Assembly (NCBI RefSeq): GCF_037176765.1
Contig: NC_090034.1
Location: 97,549,500-97,613,499, forward strand
Direction of reading: 5' to 3'
DNA from: Anolis sagrei
Lineage: Eukaryota; Chordata; Lepidosauria; Squamata; Anolidae
DNA: 64,000 bases
The notes below the pieces were generated by a model. That model saw only the letters and a list, made by a program, of their open reading frames with translations. It made no database searches and was not told the origin of the DNA. Shown piece by piece: positions 10,972 through 43,910 of this stretch. The translations under genes and the position numbers were made by a program. The first letter of the stretch is position 1, and every line of letters begins with the position of its first letter.

Positions 10972-11754
10972 GGGTTGTTGTAGGTTTTTTCGGGCTGTAT
11001 GGCCATGGTCTAGAGGCATTCTCTCCTGATGTTTCGCCTGCACTTTGGCAAGCATCCTCAGAGGTAGTGAGGTCTGTTGGAACTAGGCAAAAGGATTTAT
11101 ATATCTGTGGCATGACCAGGGTGAGACAAAGGACTCTTCTCTGCTAGAGCTAGGTGTGAATGTTTCAACTGACCACCTTGATTAGCATACAATGGCCTGA
11201 TTGCACCTGGGGCAAACTTTTGTTGAGAGATGTCCTTGTTTGTTTCCTCTCTGTTGTTGTGGGGTTGCAATTTTAGAGTTTTTTAAATACTGCTAGCCAG
11301 ATTTTGCTCATTTTCATGGTTTCCTCCTTTCTGTTGAAATTGTCTACATGCTTGTGTATTTCAATGGCTTCTCTGTGTAGTCTGGCATGGTGGTTGTGAG
11401 AGTGGTCCAGCATTTCTGTGTTCTCAAATAAAATTCTGTGTCCAGGTTGGTTCATCAGGTGCTCTGCTATGGCTGACTTCTCTGGTTGAAGTAGTCATGT
11501 TCCTTGATTCGTGTTTGGGCCATGCTGCTGCGTTTGGTGGTCCCTATGTAGACTTGTCCACAGCTGCATGGTACACGGTAGACTCCTGCAGAGGTGAGAG
11601 GATCCCTCTTGTCCTTTGCTGAACGTAGCATTTGTTGGATTTTCTTGGTGGGTCTGTAGATAGTTTGTATGTTGTGTTTCCTCATCAGCTTCCCTATGCG
11701 GTCAGTGGTTCCCTTGATGTATGGCAAGAACACTTTTCCTCTGGGAGGATCTGT
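10972..11754 (-). mobile_element. Penelope-like retroelement relic with GIY-YIG endonuclease region
   Basis: The reverse strand encodes the C-terminal part of a Penelope-like element, including the GIY-YIG-type stretch GVYRVPCSCGQVYIGTT and downstream HARLHREAIEIHKH and FNRKEETMKMSKIW. The left end is the terminal repeat gggttgttgtaggttttttc shared with the fold-back copies in this window. A repeated aaattatt at each end (963-971 and 11755-11763) looks like the target duplication. It is 5' truncated, broken and probably old. Confidence 0.85.
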
Positions 11755-11801
11755 GAAATTATTATTTATTGCTGTACTGTAATATTGTATATATTGTAAA
11801 A

Positions 11802-11898
11802 CTAGCCGTCCTCTGCCATGAGTTGCTGTGGCCCAGTCTATATATGTTTTGTGTGTGTATATGTGTGTGTATATGTGTATATGTATATATGTGTGTTT

Positions 11899-11946
<48 letters not shown>

Positions 11947-12162
11947 TTGTGCATGCATTGTAATGTAATTTTGGGTTTTTTTTTGCTTTTTAAGTCTCTT
12001 CTACTGTGTTTTTTTTAGTGTTTTGTAAGTGATGATCACTTGTTGGCCTGATAGGTGTATTGTGTCCAAATTTGGTGTCAATTTGTCCAGTGGTTTTTGA
12101 GTTAAGTTAATCCCACAAATGGACATCACACACACACACACACACATATGTGTGTGTATGTA

Positions 12163-12211
<49 letters not shown>
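11802..12211 (-). mobile_element. Helitron, small non-autonomous copy
   Basis: On the reverse strand the element ends in CTAG (11802-11805) followed by host T, preceded by the conserved CCACAGCAACTCATGGCAGA subterminal region. The 5' part has the block around ctcaaaaaccactggacaa shared with 18403-18713. (TA)n and (GT)n expansions at 11840-11943 and 12130-12208 inflate it and obscure the 5' TC end. Confidence 0.8.
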
Positions 12212-12212
<1 letters not shown>

Positions 12213-12275
12213 CGTTGAGCATTGTTATACTTTCAACTAGTCATGATCTCTCTTAATATGTCAATAATTCCATGT

Positions 12276-12800
12276 TGTTGTTCATTCAGTTGCTTCTGAT
12301 TCTTCATGACCTCATGGACCAGCCCATGCCTGAGCTATTAGCTGTTGCCACCCCCAGCTCTTTCAAGGTCAAGCCAGTAACTTCAAGGTTATCATCCATC
12401 TATCGTGCCCTTGGTCGGCCTCTCTTCCCTTTTCCTTCCATTTCCCCCAGCATCATTATCTTCTCCAAGCTTTCCTGTCTTCTCATTATGTGGCCAAAGT
12501 ACTTCATCTTTGCCTCTAATATCTTTCCCTCCAGTGAACAGCCGGGCTTTATTTCCTAGAGTATGGACTGGTTGGATCTTCCCACAGTCCAAGGCACTCT
12601 CAAAATTTTCCTCCAGACCACAGTTCAAAAGCCTCTATTTTCCTTCACTCAGCCTTCCTTATGGTCCAGCTTGCATATCCATAGGTTATGGATAATATGA
12701 CAATTTCATAGCTGTTGTTTATTTATGTTTAGAGTGAGATTTCAGGCTTGATCTGCTCTAGGATCTTCTTAGTTCTCTTTTTGGTGTTCCAGAGTATTCA
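12276..12800 (-). repeat. RTE/BovB-type LINE 3' end
   Basis: The reverse strand reads FESALDCGKIQPVHTLGN and later GKLGEDNDAGGNGRK, matching the C-terminal part of BovB-clade LINEs as I know them. Its 3' UTR (plus-strand gttgttcattcagttgcttc) resembles the BovB tail. It is truncated and broken. Confidence 0.75.
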
Positions 12801-14155
12801 TAGAAGCAAGAAGGCACAATTATATGTTCCTTTTCCAGGTGAGAATGGATAATGTTTTCTTTTCATCTTGATCTGGATACAGTCATGTTTATAGCTAAGA
12901 TTTCAATCTTAATTTTCAAACAGGAGCATAAACACACACACACTTTGTATTTGAATGAGCAAGTGTGGACAACAGTGTTTGGTACTTAATGCTTTACATT
13001 TAATGATGTTGCCCCCCAGCTCTCAGTTTGGGGTTCATAAACCTGAGATGATCCTGATAAAGTCAGCCCATCTAGGAAAGTGAATCTTGCAAGGAGTCCA
13101 AGGGGCAATGAAGAGCCAGTTGCATGGAGTAAAAAGGACAATGAAGACATGAACCCTTCCAAACTAAAATCTATGTGCCCACATACTTTCAAGTAATGTG
13201 TACATATGTCACTAAGAGGACTATGACCTGCATTTTCAAACGTTGTGCAAAAATGTTGCTATGCCGATCCAAGATGAGTTGTATAACATGTGTTCATAGT
13301 ACACTTGGCAACTAACAAAGTTTCCCTGAAAGGCCATCCAAGAACTCCACTCCTTGTAAAAGCAAGCAAATGAGTAAGCATTTGCAAGCAAAGGACAGAC
13401 GAAGAACAAAAGCCTATGTAAAGATAGGAGTATCCAACCTGAGAATGGCAAGTAATCCTATACCTCTTTGCGGAGTTGGTTCAAGCCAACACCCCATTGT
13501 GCCATTGAAGAAAGTGGCTTAAATAGATTATGCAAAATGTGGCATGACCCTTCCATAATTGACAATCCTGAGCCACAAGAGACCATGGTTTGGTGGGGAC
13601 TGCCAACCAAGAATAGGGAAGGTTAAGGAACTTCTGGAATGATTTCTGGGAAACTACTGTAGCTAGTAGATGGGAACCGAAGTTGCTTTTGGAATTCTAT
13701 GATATCAAAATTCCTGGGAAGAAATGAGCTGAACAACACCATAAAATAAACACATTCTTTTCACCTGCTTCTGTTTACCTTTCCTTGATCTTCTCTTCAC
13801 CAGCTTGAACATGCCCAGGACCTTCAACCTTTTCTCATTGGTTTGTTCTCTGGGCCTCTTATCATTGTTGCGGCCTGTCCTTGAATCTATTACTATTTGT
13901 TTATGCCCTTACTAAAATGAAGGCCCAAGCCTTTATAAGATATTGTTTGGTCATAGTGTTTATTTCAAAGACAAGCACACCCAGGAATGTTGGTACAATA
14001 CAGAATCGCCATACATGTTGAAAAGAATAGCAGAGATATTACATCAGGAGAAGTACATATGTCACAATAGCTACATTTTTGGGATTAATATATATATTTA
14101 GTTTCAATTTACATATTCATAAAAACGGTGAAACAAATTTATATACATGTATATA
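12801..14155. other. No gene seen; weak CR1 relic near 13790-13900
   Basis: Only a diverged antisense CR1-like patch (ccagcttgaacatgccca) is recognisable. No exon is seen. Confidence 0.4.
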
Positions 14156-14157
14156 TG

Positions 14158-14310
14158 CAGTCATGCTGGCTACATGACCCTGGAGGTCTCTATGGACAAC
14201 GTCAGCTCTTTGGCTTAGAAATGGAGATGAACGCCACCCCTCAGAGTTGGACACAACTAGACTTAATGTCAAGGGGAAACCTTTACCTTTGCCTTATATA
14301 TGCATGAACA
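14158..14310 (+). repeat. Sauria-type SINE 3' half
   Basis: The segment gcagtcatgctggctacatg, tggcttagaaatggagatga and gtcaaggggaaacctttacc is the 3' half of a squamate tRNA-SINE with a BovB-like tail. A full antisense copy is at 58340-58645. Confidence 0.8.
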
Positions 14311-14639
14311 AATACAATACTTCCTAACACCTATACAATATTTGTATTTGGTTATACTCTCCCCTCCTCCTACTCCTCCCAATTTAGTGACTTCCCGTCC
14401 CTTGAGTTGAAGACATTCATATATAATTCCATTCTTCCTTCCTATTACATTGTTGTTCTATTCTTCCTTCTGACCTGATGCTTATTATTTATCAGTTCTC
14501 TAAACCGAGTTTAACAGGTTAAATTATGAAGCTACATTTTTATCGCTATGCTTTTCTAACCCTAACCCCAACCCACCCTTAAGCAGCACAGCCCCTCAAC
14601 ATGACATTGCAACAGCAGGCATCTGAAGGGACTCTGGAA

Positions 14640-15775
14640 GTGACTCCTTATGCTTAGCAGCTTGGGGGTCCTGCTAGACTCAGCGCTAACGCTTGATGCT
14701 CAGGTGTTGACAGTGGCTGGGAGGGCCTTTGCACAATTAAAGCTTGTGCACCAGCTGTGACCATACCTCCTGAAGTCTGACTTGGCCACGGTGGTCCACA
14801 CCTATGTTACCTCTAGACTAGACTATTGCAGTGCACTCTATGTGGGGCTACCCTTGAAGATGGCCTGGAAACTTCAATTGGTCCAATGATCGGCAGCCAG
14901 ACTCCTAACTGGAGTGAATTACAGTGAGCGGTCTACCCCCTGTTTAAGGAGCTCCATTGGCTGCTGTTTATTTTCCAGTCCCAATTCAAGGTGCAGGTTC
15001 TTACCTACAAAGCCCTGAATGGTTTGGAACCCACCTACCTCCGCGACCGCATTTCCTCCTATTTATTTTTTTACTGTATTTATACCCCACTCTCCTCAAC
15101 CCCGAAGGGGACTCAGAGCGGCTTACAGATTATGGCAACATTCAATGCTGCATTGAACCTACACGAGCCTTTCCTACGAACCTACATGAGCTCTTCGCTC
15201 TTCTGGAGAGGCCCTTCTCTCGCCCCCGCCCCCGTCGCAAGCGCAACTTGTGGGGAAGAGGGAGAGGGACTTCTCTCTGGTGGCCCCTCGGCTCTGGAAT
15301 TTGCTCCCGGGATAAATTAGGCAAGCCCCCACCCTGGCAGTCTTCAGGAAGAGCTTAAAAACTTGGCTTTCCAGTGTGCCTTAAATGAATGAACAATAAC
15401 CTTGACTAAACCTTGCATAAAAGGCCCTCGGATGCACATTATTTCACTCTCTAGTACAATTCAATCCCATTGCTTTGTCCCACCTGAACCTCCGCCCAGA
15501 TACATTACATTGCTCCTCACACCCAGTGTTTTTAAACCTTTTAATCTTTGCAACTGGCCCTGCCCATTGTGTCCAATTATTGTGATTTTATACTGCATTG
15601 TGTGTTTACCTTGCATTGTTTTTTGTATTATTATTTTCATTACATATTATTGCTGTATTTTTATGTTGTATATTTGCTTGTTGTAATTGTTGGGCTTGGC
15701 CTCATGAAAGCTGCCCAAGTCCCCTTGGGGAGGTGGCGGTGGGGTATAAATAGAAGTTTTATTATTATTGTTATG
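14640..15775 (+). repeat. L2-like LINE 3' end with a nested same-family tail
   Basis: The sequence encodes remnants of the LINE C-terminus (LTYKALNGLEPTYLRDRIS) and ends in the tail ggggtataaatagaagtttt. An antisense 3' UTR piece of the same family (about 15058-15150) interrupts it, flanked by the near-duplicated cctacacgagc / cctacatgagc. Several breaks are present. Confidence 0.78.
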
Positions 15776-16142
15776 TCTAGCTATAAAAAAAAAATGAACA
15801 CATTGGCCTCTATCATCAGGAAACAGCTTTTGGCTTTGAGCAGCACCTTTGGCTGAGTCCTTTCTTATTTAAAATCCTAGTAGTTTCAATGGACTCTAAG
15901 TATGGCTAATTTTGAAAGTAATCCACTGCTCAACTTTATTTCATGGCATCTATCCAAGTGCATGCATCATCCTGATTGCATTTTGCTTTAGGGCATATGC
16001 CATAGTATTTGCTTACATTTCGCCTACTCTTTGAAAATGACCGGAGATAGGGTGCAATCTGAGCTGATGAAATGATGGATGACTCATTAATAAAACACAA
16101 GTCAAAAAGCAAATGTGAATGTGTGTTATAAACTGAATGCTA

Positions 16143-16161
16143 CCTTAGCTTGCTTGCTCGC

Positions 16162-16196
<35 letters not shown>

Positions 16197-16220
16197 CTGC
16201 CTATCTATCTGCCTATCTGC

Positions 16221-16253
<33 letters not shown>

Positions 16254-16377
16254 CATCCATCTATCAAAACAGAGAATAGCATATACATTAGTGGTTCCCA
16301 ACCTGTGGTCCATGGACCACCAGTGGTCCCCAAGAAGTAAAATATGGTCCTTAGCTCGCTTACTCTATCTATCTATC

Positions 16378-16424
<47 letters not shown>

Positions 16425-16580
16425 GCCTATCTATCTGCCTATCTATCTGCCTATCTATCTGCCTATCTATCCATCCATCCATCCATCAAAACAGAGAATA
16501 GCATATACATCAGTGGTTCCCAACCTGTGGTCCATGGACAACCAGTGGTCCCCAAGAGGTAAAATATGGTCCGCAGCCTC
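16143..16580. repeat. Tandem duplication of a (TATC)n array plus hAT left end
   Basis: Two units (about 16143-16350 and 16351-16580) each contain a (TATC)n/(TGCC) array, the string aaaacagagaatagcatata, and the first about 70 bp of the hAT element that starts at 16511. The duplication must post-date the hAT insertion. Confidence 0.85.
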
Positions 16581-17420
16581 AACGTTACTACACCTTTGCC
16601 ATAAGAGAGACTGGGCTCACAAAACCTTCTTGTAGTGCTGAAGCAACAGGGATGTCGGGAGGAGAAATTCTGACTTGCTCCTCCCTCCTCCTGAGGGGAG
16701 GTGTTCAATGTGACCCCTGGAAGTGGGAGCGTCTTGATATCTTCATTTTTACATCTGTTCCTTGGGTTATTTGGGATGCTCATTCAAAAAATTGCATTGG
16801 ATAGACTACATCAGCTCTAGATTATTAAATATGGTTTTATTTGGGTGAGCAGATGGTGAATACTGGATGGCATATGTTCTGCATCAGAAACTAGAGCTGA
16901 TGTGGTGTATCCAATGCAATTTTTCTGAATCAGCATATTCTAATCTAAAGTTGACCAAAAACAGAGGTAGAAGATATCACATATGTATTGTTTAGTTGTA
17001 ACTTGTATAAGAAAGAGAGAAACCAATCCCTTGGGCCATACATTATTGAAACGCACACATTGGAATCCGTATATTAAAACTACATTTTTATTGGCCGGCC
17101 ATAATGCTAAAATAAAGTACAGAATGGCCCTTTTCCTATTTAAAGCAGCACAGCTAAGAACTGAATATTTAGAGTGGATTGGGGCAAACTGTAGGGAGTG
17201 ATGCAGATATTTGATCTGGATTGGAACCTTTTTAACAGCTTGTCTATTTAAATTTATGTTGTACTGTATGTGTATGTGTTTGTCAAATGTTTTTGATACG
17301 GCTAATGGGCTAATCAATAAAAGGTACTTACTTACAAAGTTGACCAAAAATAGATTTGTAACCCTTTTGGTACTAACATTGGAGAGTGGTCCCTGGTCAA
17401 AAAAAGGTTGGGAATCACTG
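16511..17420. mobile_element. hAT element split by a LINE
   Basis: The ends CAGTGGTTCCCAACCTGTGG and ..GGTTGGGAATCACTG are inverted. Flanks atatacat (16503-16510) and atatacac (17421-17428) are a 7/8 TSD. A LINE 3' end occupies about 16960-17336, flanked by the duplicated aaagttgaccaaaaa. The same hAT family is intact at 19102-19553. Confidence 0.85.
16960..17336 (+). repeat. LINE 3' end (clade unassigned) inside hAT
   Basis: The forward strand begins EVEDITYVLFSCNLYKKER, a LINE C-terminal Cys-rich pattern, and ends gctaatcaataaaaggtac. The same family is seen at 36060-36985. Confidence 0.7.
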
Positions 17421-17869
17421 ATATACACAAACAAGACCAACAGACAGATCACGCCCTACAAATATTGATGGACTGTATTTCCCAGCATATATCATACATA
17501 GATATGCTGACTAGAGCTTTAGGGAGTTGTTGTGAAACAGAATCTTGCTATCTGCATGTTTCCCTCTATAATCTAGGCAGAGATAAAGTTCAAGAGATAT
17601 TGAATTCTCTAGATGAAGGAGGACATAGGAAAAGCTGCAACAGGTTGGCAATGGAATGCTAAGAATGCTGATAACTCTCCTACTTTCCTACCAGGGCATC
17701 CAATGGGCATCCAAGTCTAAATAGGCCAGGTTTGGGGTGAAATGGCAAAAGCAATTTCAAAGGAGAGAAAATCATAGCCCGACCCGTAACAGAAAATTAG
17801 GGGACAACATACATGCATTCTAAACAACTGGGAAGCAAATATAAGCCATACTCAGCCAATTTTAACTAT

Positions 17870-18065
17870 GAATTTTAAACTTACATTTTTTACTCTGTAT
17901 TTTATGTATTTTAATATATGTATTTTGTAGGAATAGGTTTTAATATGTGTATTTTATATTATGATTATGTGTTTTTGTATGTTGTAACCTGCCTAGAGCC
18001 ACTAGGAGAGGCAAGTAAGAAATACAGTTGTTGTTGATGTTGTTGTTGCTGCTGCTGTTGTTGCA
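17870..18065 (+). repeat. LINE 3' tail with (GTT)n
   Basis: The string gttgtaacctgcctagagcc, then gcaagtaagaaatacagttg, is a diverged LINE 3' UTR with a (TTG)n run. No gene is seen in 17430-18111. Confidence 0.5.
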
Positions 18066-18111
18066 AGAGGATATACGTATTCTGGGTTTGGTTTTCTTCT
18101 GTTTCTTCCCC

Positions 18112-39774
<21,663 letters not shown>

Positions 39775-39818
39775 GATGGTGTTTGCCACTCGTTGAACTC
39801 CCTTTGGATCCCCTCTTG

Positions 39819-39868
39819 CTTTTTATTAATTTTGACTAGATTCAGCCCCACCTTCTGCTTTGCATAAC
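39819..39868 (-). promoter_or_regulatory. Gene 2 proximal promoter: TATA-like box and C/EBP-like site
   Basis: Reverse strand: an AT-rich TATA-like string (AATTAATAAAAAGC, about 39819-39832) lies about 50 bp before the ATG. GTTATGCAAAG (39858-39868) lies 84-94 bp before it. Both positions and the intervening GCAGAAGG string align with gene 3's promoter. A C/EBP-family or related bZIP site is a motif-based inference. Confidence 0.55.
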
Positions 39869-40194
39869 CATGCAAGGTAAGCACATGAAGACTGTAATGT
39901 CTAAAATTAGAGCCAATTTCATGTCTTTTTTTCTGGTTAATCAGTATTGTGAATATGTGGAGCAGAGAAGTTGTGAGTTGGCACTTAGGTCTTCCCATGA
40001 ATGAACGTTTTTGGCTTGCTTGGATCATAAGCCAGGTGGAGGGAAAAGGAAAGGGTTGAAGATTGAAAGAATTGGGTGAGGGACCCAAATGGAAGTAGAA
40101 TTATAAAACACTAGCTGTGCCCTGCCATGCGTTGCTGTGGCCTATAGTAAAACTTATCAAAGTTGAGGTAGATATCTGGACTATTATGAAAGAG

Positions 40195-41130
40195 AGGTAC
40201 CTACCTATTCCTTCCCCCTTTTCCTCCCCCTTTCTCTCCTTCCTTCCTTCTCTACCTCTTTCTTTCTTTCCTTCTTTCACTTCTTGGTTTCATCCTTCTC
40301 TTTCCTTCATTCCCTCCCCCTTTCTTCCTTTGCCTTTCTTCCCTCCCTGCTTGCTTCCTTCTTTCTCTTTTTATTTCCTTTTATTTCACCACCATCATAA
40401 CAATAATGCAATGCATTGTCTCTGGGACCTGACACCTCTCCCATTCCCCCTAAAAGGGTCTCATAGGAATAATAGCATCATAATAATCAGAAATAGCAAC
40501 CTTTACCCGCCACGCGTTGCTGTGGCCAACCTTCCCTCTTTCTCTCCTTCTTTCCCTCCTTCCTTCCTTCCCTCCCATCTTTCCTTCTCCTCTTCCTTCT
40601 CTATCTCTTTCCTTCCCCCTTTTTCTTTCTCTTCTGGTCTCTTTTCTTCCTTCTCTCTTTCCTTCTTTCCTTCCCTCCCTCTTTCTCTACATCTTCCCCC
40701 TTCTTTCACTCCCTCTTTCCTTCCTTCATTCCCTTTTTTCTTTCCTTCTCTCCTTCTTTCCTCCCCCCTTTTTCTTTCTCTTCTGGTCTCTTTTCTTCCT
40801 TCTCTCTTTCCTTCTTTCCTTCCCTCCCTCTTTCTCTACATCTTCCCCCTTCCTTCACTTCCTCTTTCCTTCCTTCATTCCCTTTTTTCTTTCCTTCTCT
40901 CCTTCTTTCCTTCCCCCTTTTTCTTTCCCTCCCTCTGTCTCTTATTTCTTCCTTCTCTATCTCTTTCCTTCCTTCCCCCTTTTTCTTTCTCTTCTGCTGT
41001 CTCTCTTTCCTTTCCTTCCATCTTTCCTTTTCTTTCCTTTTCTTCTTCCTTCTTTCTCTAACTTTCCTTCCTTCCCCCTTTTCTTTATCTCCCTTTCTCT
41101 TCCTTCCTTCCTTCCTGTCTTTCCTGGATT
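40195..41130 (+). repeat. Polypyrimidine tract (CTTT/TTCC)n
   Basis: Nearly all-pyrimidine top strand in two blocks (40195-40385 and 40530-41130). It gives rise to spurious Ser/Phe/Pro-rich open frames of up to about 300 codons, which are not genes. Two near-identical blocks about 125 bp apart (ctcttctggtctcttttctt at about 40630 and 40777) show internal duplication. Confidence 0.9.
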
Positions 41131-41540
41131 TTGACAGGGCAGGAAGGGGCGGGGTGGGGTTTGGAGGTGGCGTGAAGTAAAAGGAGGTAAGATTGGGGCA
41201 GGGGAGTGATGGAGCGTGGGGTTGTGTGTGTGTGCGCGGCAGCGGCGGGAGTGATGGAGCGTGGGGTTGCGTGTGTGTGTGCGGCAGCGGGGGGGAGTGG
41301 GGTTGCGCGTGTGTGTGTGGCGGTGGGGGGAGTGATGGAGCGTGGGGTTGCGTGTGTGTGTGCGGTGGGGGGAGTGATGGAGCGTGGGGTTGTGTGTGTT
41401 CGTGCGGCAGGGTGTGTGTGTGTGCGGGAAGCGGCGCGGCGCGGCTTGGAGTGGGCATGGCTTCCGCAGAGGGAACGTTGGCCGGAAGACTGTGTGCGTG
41501 CACGCCAGGGAACTTGCGGCTGGGCACCAATGCGCATGCT

Positions 41541-42180
41541 CAGTTGTTTTGCCATTTTGTGAGTGTGTTGTTGTGTTGTTTTTCATTTTGAGTAGATATG
41601 TTTGTACCTTATGGGTTCTGTTATGGGCATGGAAAGTTTGGTTAAGTTTCGTTGGGGGGTTTGTGAGTTTTGTTGTTTTGCCATTTTGTGAGTGTGTTGT
41701 TGTGTTGTTTTTCATTTTGAGTAGATATGTGGGTTGTATTATGGGCATGGGAATTTTGGTTAAGTTTCGTTGGGTTTTTTTGAGTTTTGTTGTTTTGCCG
41801 TTTTGTGAGTGTGTTGTTGTGTTGTTTTTCATTTTGAGTAGATATGTTTGTACCTTGTGGGTTGTGTTATGGGCATGGCAATTTTGGTTAAGTTTCGTTG
41901 GGTTTTTTTGAGTTTTGTTGTTTTGCCGTTTTGTGAGTGTGTTGTTGTGTTGTTTTTCATTTTGAGTAGATATGTTTGTACCTTGTGGGTTGTGTTATGG
42001 GCATGGCAATTTTGGTTAAGTTTCGTTGGGTTTTTTTGAGTTTTGTTGTTTTGCCGTTTTGTGAGTGTGTTGTTGTGTTGTTTTTCATTTTGAGTAGATA
42101 TGTTTGTACCTTGTGGGTTGTGTTATGGGCATGGCAATTTTGGTACAGTTTCGTTGGGGGGGGGGGGGGGTTGTGGAGTT
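41541..42180. repeat. Minisatellite, about 128-bp unit x5
   Basis: The marker string ttttgcc[a/g]ttttgtgagtg recurs at intervals of 129, 117, 128 and 128 bp. Later copies are almost identical, implying recent amplification. It lies inside the Helitron. Confidence 0.93.
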
Positions 42181-42436
42181 TTGCTGTCCGGTTGAACCAA
42201 CCTAACAGATTTATATATATAGATTGCTCTAAAAAGAAATTGCATTTAAACCATTGTATAATCATTGTATAAGTTGAAATGGGCTCTGGTCCTTCTTTTG
42301 ACTGAATTTATTCCATTTCCCCCTTAGTTGCAATGTTGACTTTTGTGGATTTGATTATTTGTGGATTCGATTTAAGATGTTCTCTTTAGGAAGCTCTAGG
42401 GACTTCATCCCACTGTGGGTAGAAAGAGGGGGGAAT

Positions 42437-42437
42437 C

Positions 42438-42475
<38 letters not shown>

Positions 42476-42574
42476 GTACTAAACACTTGGGAAGTGTTTG
42501 ACTTGTGATTTTGTGATACAAAAATCACATATATATCTCGTTTGCTGTGACATACTGTGATTTTGTGTCAGTAA

Positions 42575-42618
<44 letters not shown>
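42437..42618 (+). repeat. R4-like LINE 3' tail bounded by (AAT)n
   Basis: AAT runs flank ctaaacacttgggaagtgtt and gctgtgacatactgtgattt, matching the tails at 37891 and 56050. Confidence 0.72.
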
Positions 42619-42624
42619 GATACA

Positions 42625-43010
42625 TCCTTTTTTTGATAGCCACGCTTTTGAGGTTCTGATTTGTAATAGCATTTCATAACTGTGTGGTTTTCTGGCGCTA
42701 TATATTTCTACCGCTTCTGTGACTGTTCATTTGTATTTTGATTCTGTAGTCCACTTGTTGATGGATGTCCAGAATCAGCAGCATCCACCACAGTCCTTTT
42801 TATCCTGGGTGTCGACCGAGCCAGTATAGACTTCACTTTGGTTTGTTTCTCCATAGCGTTAATGGGTTAGGTGCTCTTAGTTCCACTCCTCAGCTGAGAC
42901 CTCTCTGGCATGGTTGGACCTGCTGGTAGTTACACTACTGCCTCAGCATCCTTGGAGCAGTTAAGCCTTCCACCACGACAAGGTGGCACCCTAGAAGGTC
43001 TGGTGGCAGA
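42625..43010 (-). repeat. LINE-associated segment, probable inverted 5' part
   Basis: The antisense block contains ccaccacgacaaggtggcac and joins R4-like coding in the opposite orientation at about 43011. I read it as an inverted upstream part of the same insertion; that is inference. Confidence 0.4.
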
Positions 43011-43910
43011 GGACTTTTACAAGTAAAACAAGCAGTTGAAGAAGAAAAACACACCCTGGGCAGAATATGTCAAGGAAAGCCAAGAACCCGCTTTAATTGA
43101 AGTCAGTAATTGGAAACTTCTCAAAGCACAGTAGGCAAAGAATCAGTACAAGAAAACTGCACTCCAAACCAGAGCTGACAGCTGGCACAACAAAACATTG
43201 CATGGGCAGTTTCTTGACAAAACTGAAGGAAAAGTTGACAGGGAGAAGACCTGGTTATGGCTTACAAATGGAACCCTGAAGAAGGAGACAGAAGGCCTGA
43301 TTCTTGCAGCCCAGGAGCAAGCCATCCGAACAAATGAAATTAAGGCCAGGATTGAGAAATCAGCTGATGACCCAAAATGCAGACTGTGCAAGGAAGCTGA
43401 TGAAACCATGGACCATGTCATCAGCTGTTGCAAGAAAATTGCACAGTCGATTCCCACAAAAAAACCAAATACAGCCTTTATTTTATGAACTAGAGCAGAA
43501 AACTCTGAGCATGTCTGTTAAAAAGGAACCTTCTAACATGTTCCAATGCACAGTGTGTCCTGGCAGGGCCGTAGCCAGGATTTCGTTTCGGGGGGGGGGG
43601 GGGATTTCAGGGGGAGTTTCGGGGGGGGGGGGGCTGAGTCTGAGTGAAAGAGGGTCTAGCCTAGCAAACCTTTTGTATCATTACCCCAATATCCCCATGC
43701 ATATGGGATAGATTGAGTATGGTGATCAGATCATGATATGAATAAACATAACAGTTTAAATAATGCACCAGTAAGGTCTTTTCGCGAACCACCATGAGAA
43801 TTTGGGGGGAGGGGGGGGGCTGAAGCCCCCCAAGCCCCCCCCCCCCGGCTACATGCCTGTATCCTGGTGTATATTTTGCTTAGGGTTACATTGAATGTTT
43901 GGGCATATTG
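43011..43910 (+). repeat. R4-like LINE C-terminal coding remnant
   Basis: The forward strand reads TLKKETEGLILAAQEQAIRT, then CRLCKEADETMDHVISCCKK, the CCHC-type zinc motif that precedes the restriction-like endonuclease in R2/R4-type LINEs. It has stops upstream and is split by a hAT at 43564-43859. Confidence 0.72.
43564..43859. mobile_element. hAT element, G/C-run rich
   Basis: CAGGGCCGTAGCCAGGATT ... CCGGCTACATGCCTG inverted ends with flanks tgtcctgg and tatcctgg (7/8 TSD). It contains several G runs of 9-14 and a C run at about 43838-43846. 296 bp, no coding. Confidence 0.88.

Larger units (their letters stand above)
40111..42223 (-). mobile_element. Helitron, 2.1 kb, with minisatellites and an internal second 3' end
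   Basis: Reverse strand: host A (42224), then TCTATATATATAAATC ... ending GCAGGGCACAGCTAG (40111) before host T (40110). Going 5' to 3' it contains five copies of an about 128-bp unit (41541-42180), a GC-rich minisatellite (41200-41440), a long purine tract (40530-41130), a second terminal motif CCACAGCAACGCGTGGCGGG (40508-40527) lacking CTAG, a further purine tract, and the true end. No Rep/helicase coding is visible, so it is non-autonomous. It shares termini with the copy at 18403. Confidence 0.85.

Noticed and set aside
16150-16635. Leu/Ser/Ile/Tyr-rich frame of 161 codons
   Set aside because: It is a translated (TATC)n array plus hAT end.
17939-17944. ATTAAA as the gene 2 polyadenylation signal
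   Set aside because: Possible, but it lies inside a diverged LINE tail and nothing else supports it.
39775-39789. Earlier start for gene 2 exon 1
   Set aside because: The frame is open but the upstream codon is GTG, and the downstream ATG aligns with the gene 3 start.
40117-41134. Ser/Phe/Pro-rich open frames of about 200-310 codons and Lys/Glu/Arg-rich antisense frames
   Set aside because: They come from the polypyrimidine tract within a Helitron; composition explains the lack of stops.
40957-41911. Open frames with repeated MKNNTTTHSQNGKTTK peptide
   Set aside because: The repeated peptide is the translated 128-bp minisatellite. The unit is not a multiple of three and shows no coding constraint.
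41541-42180. CRISPR-like array (regular repeats)
   Set aside because: Repeats are contiguous without unique spacers and lie in a vertebrate Helitron.
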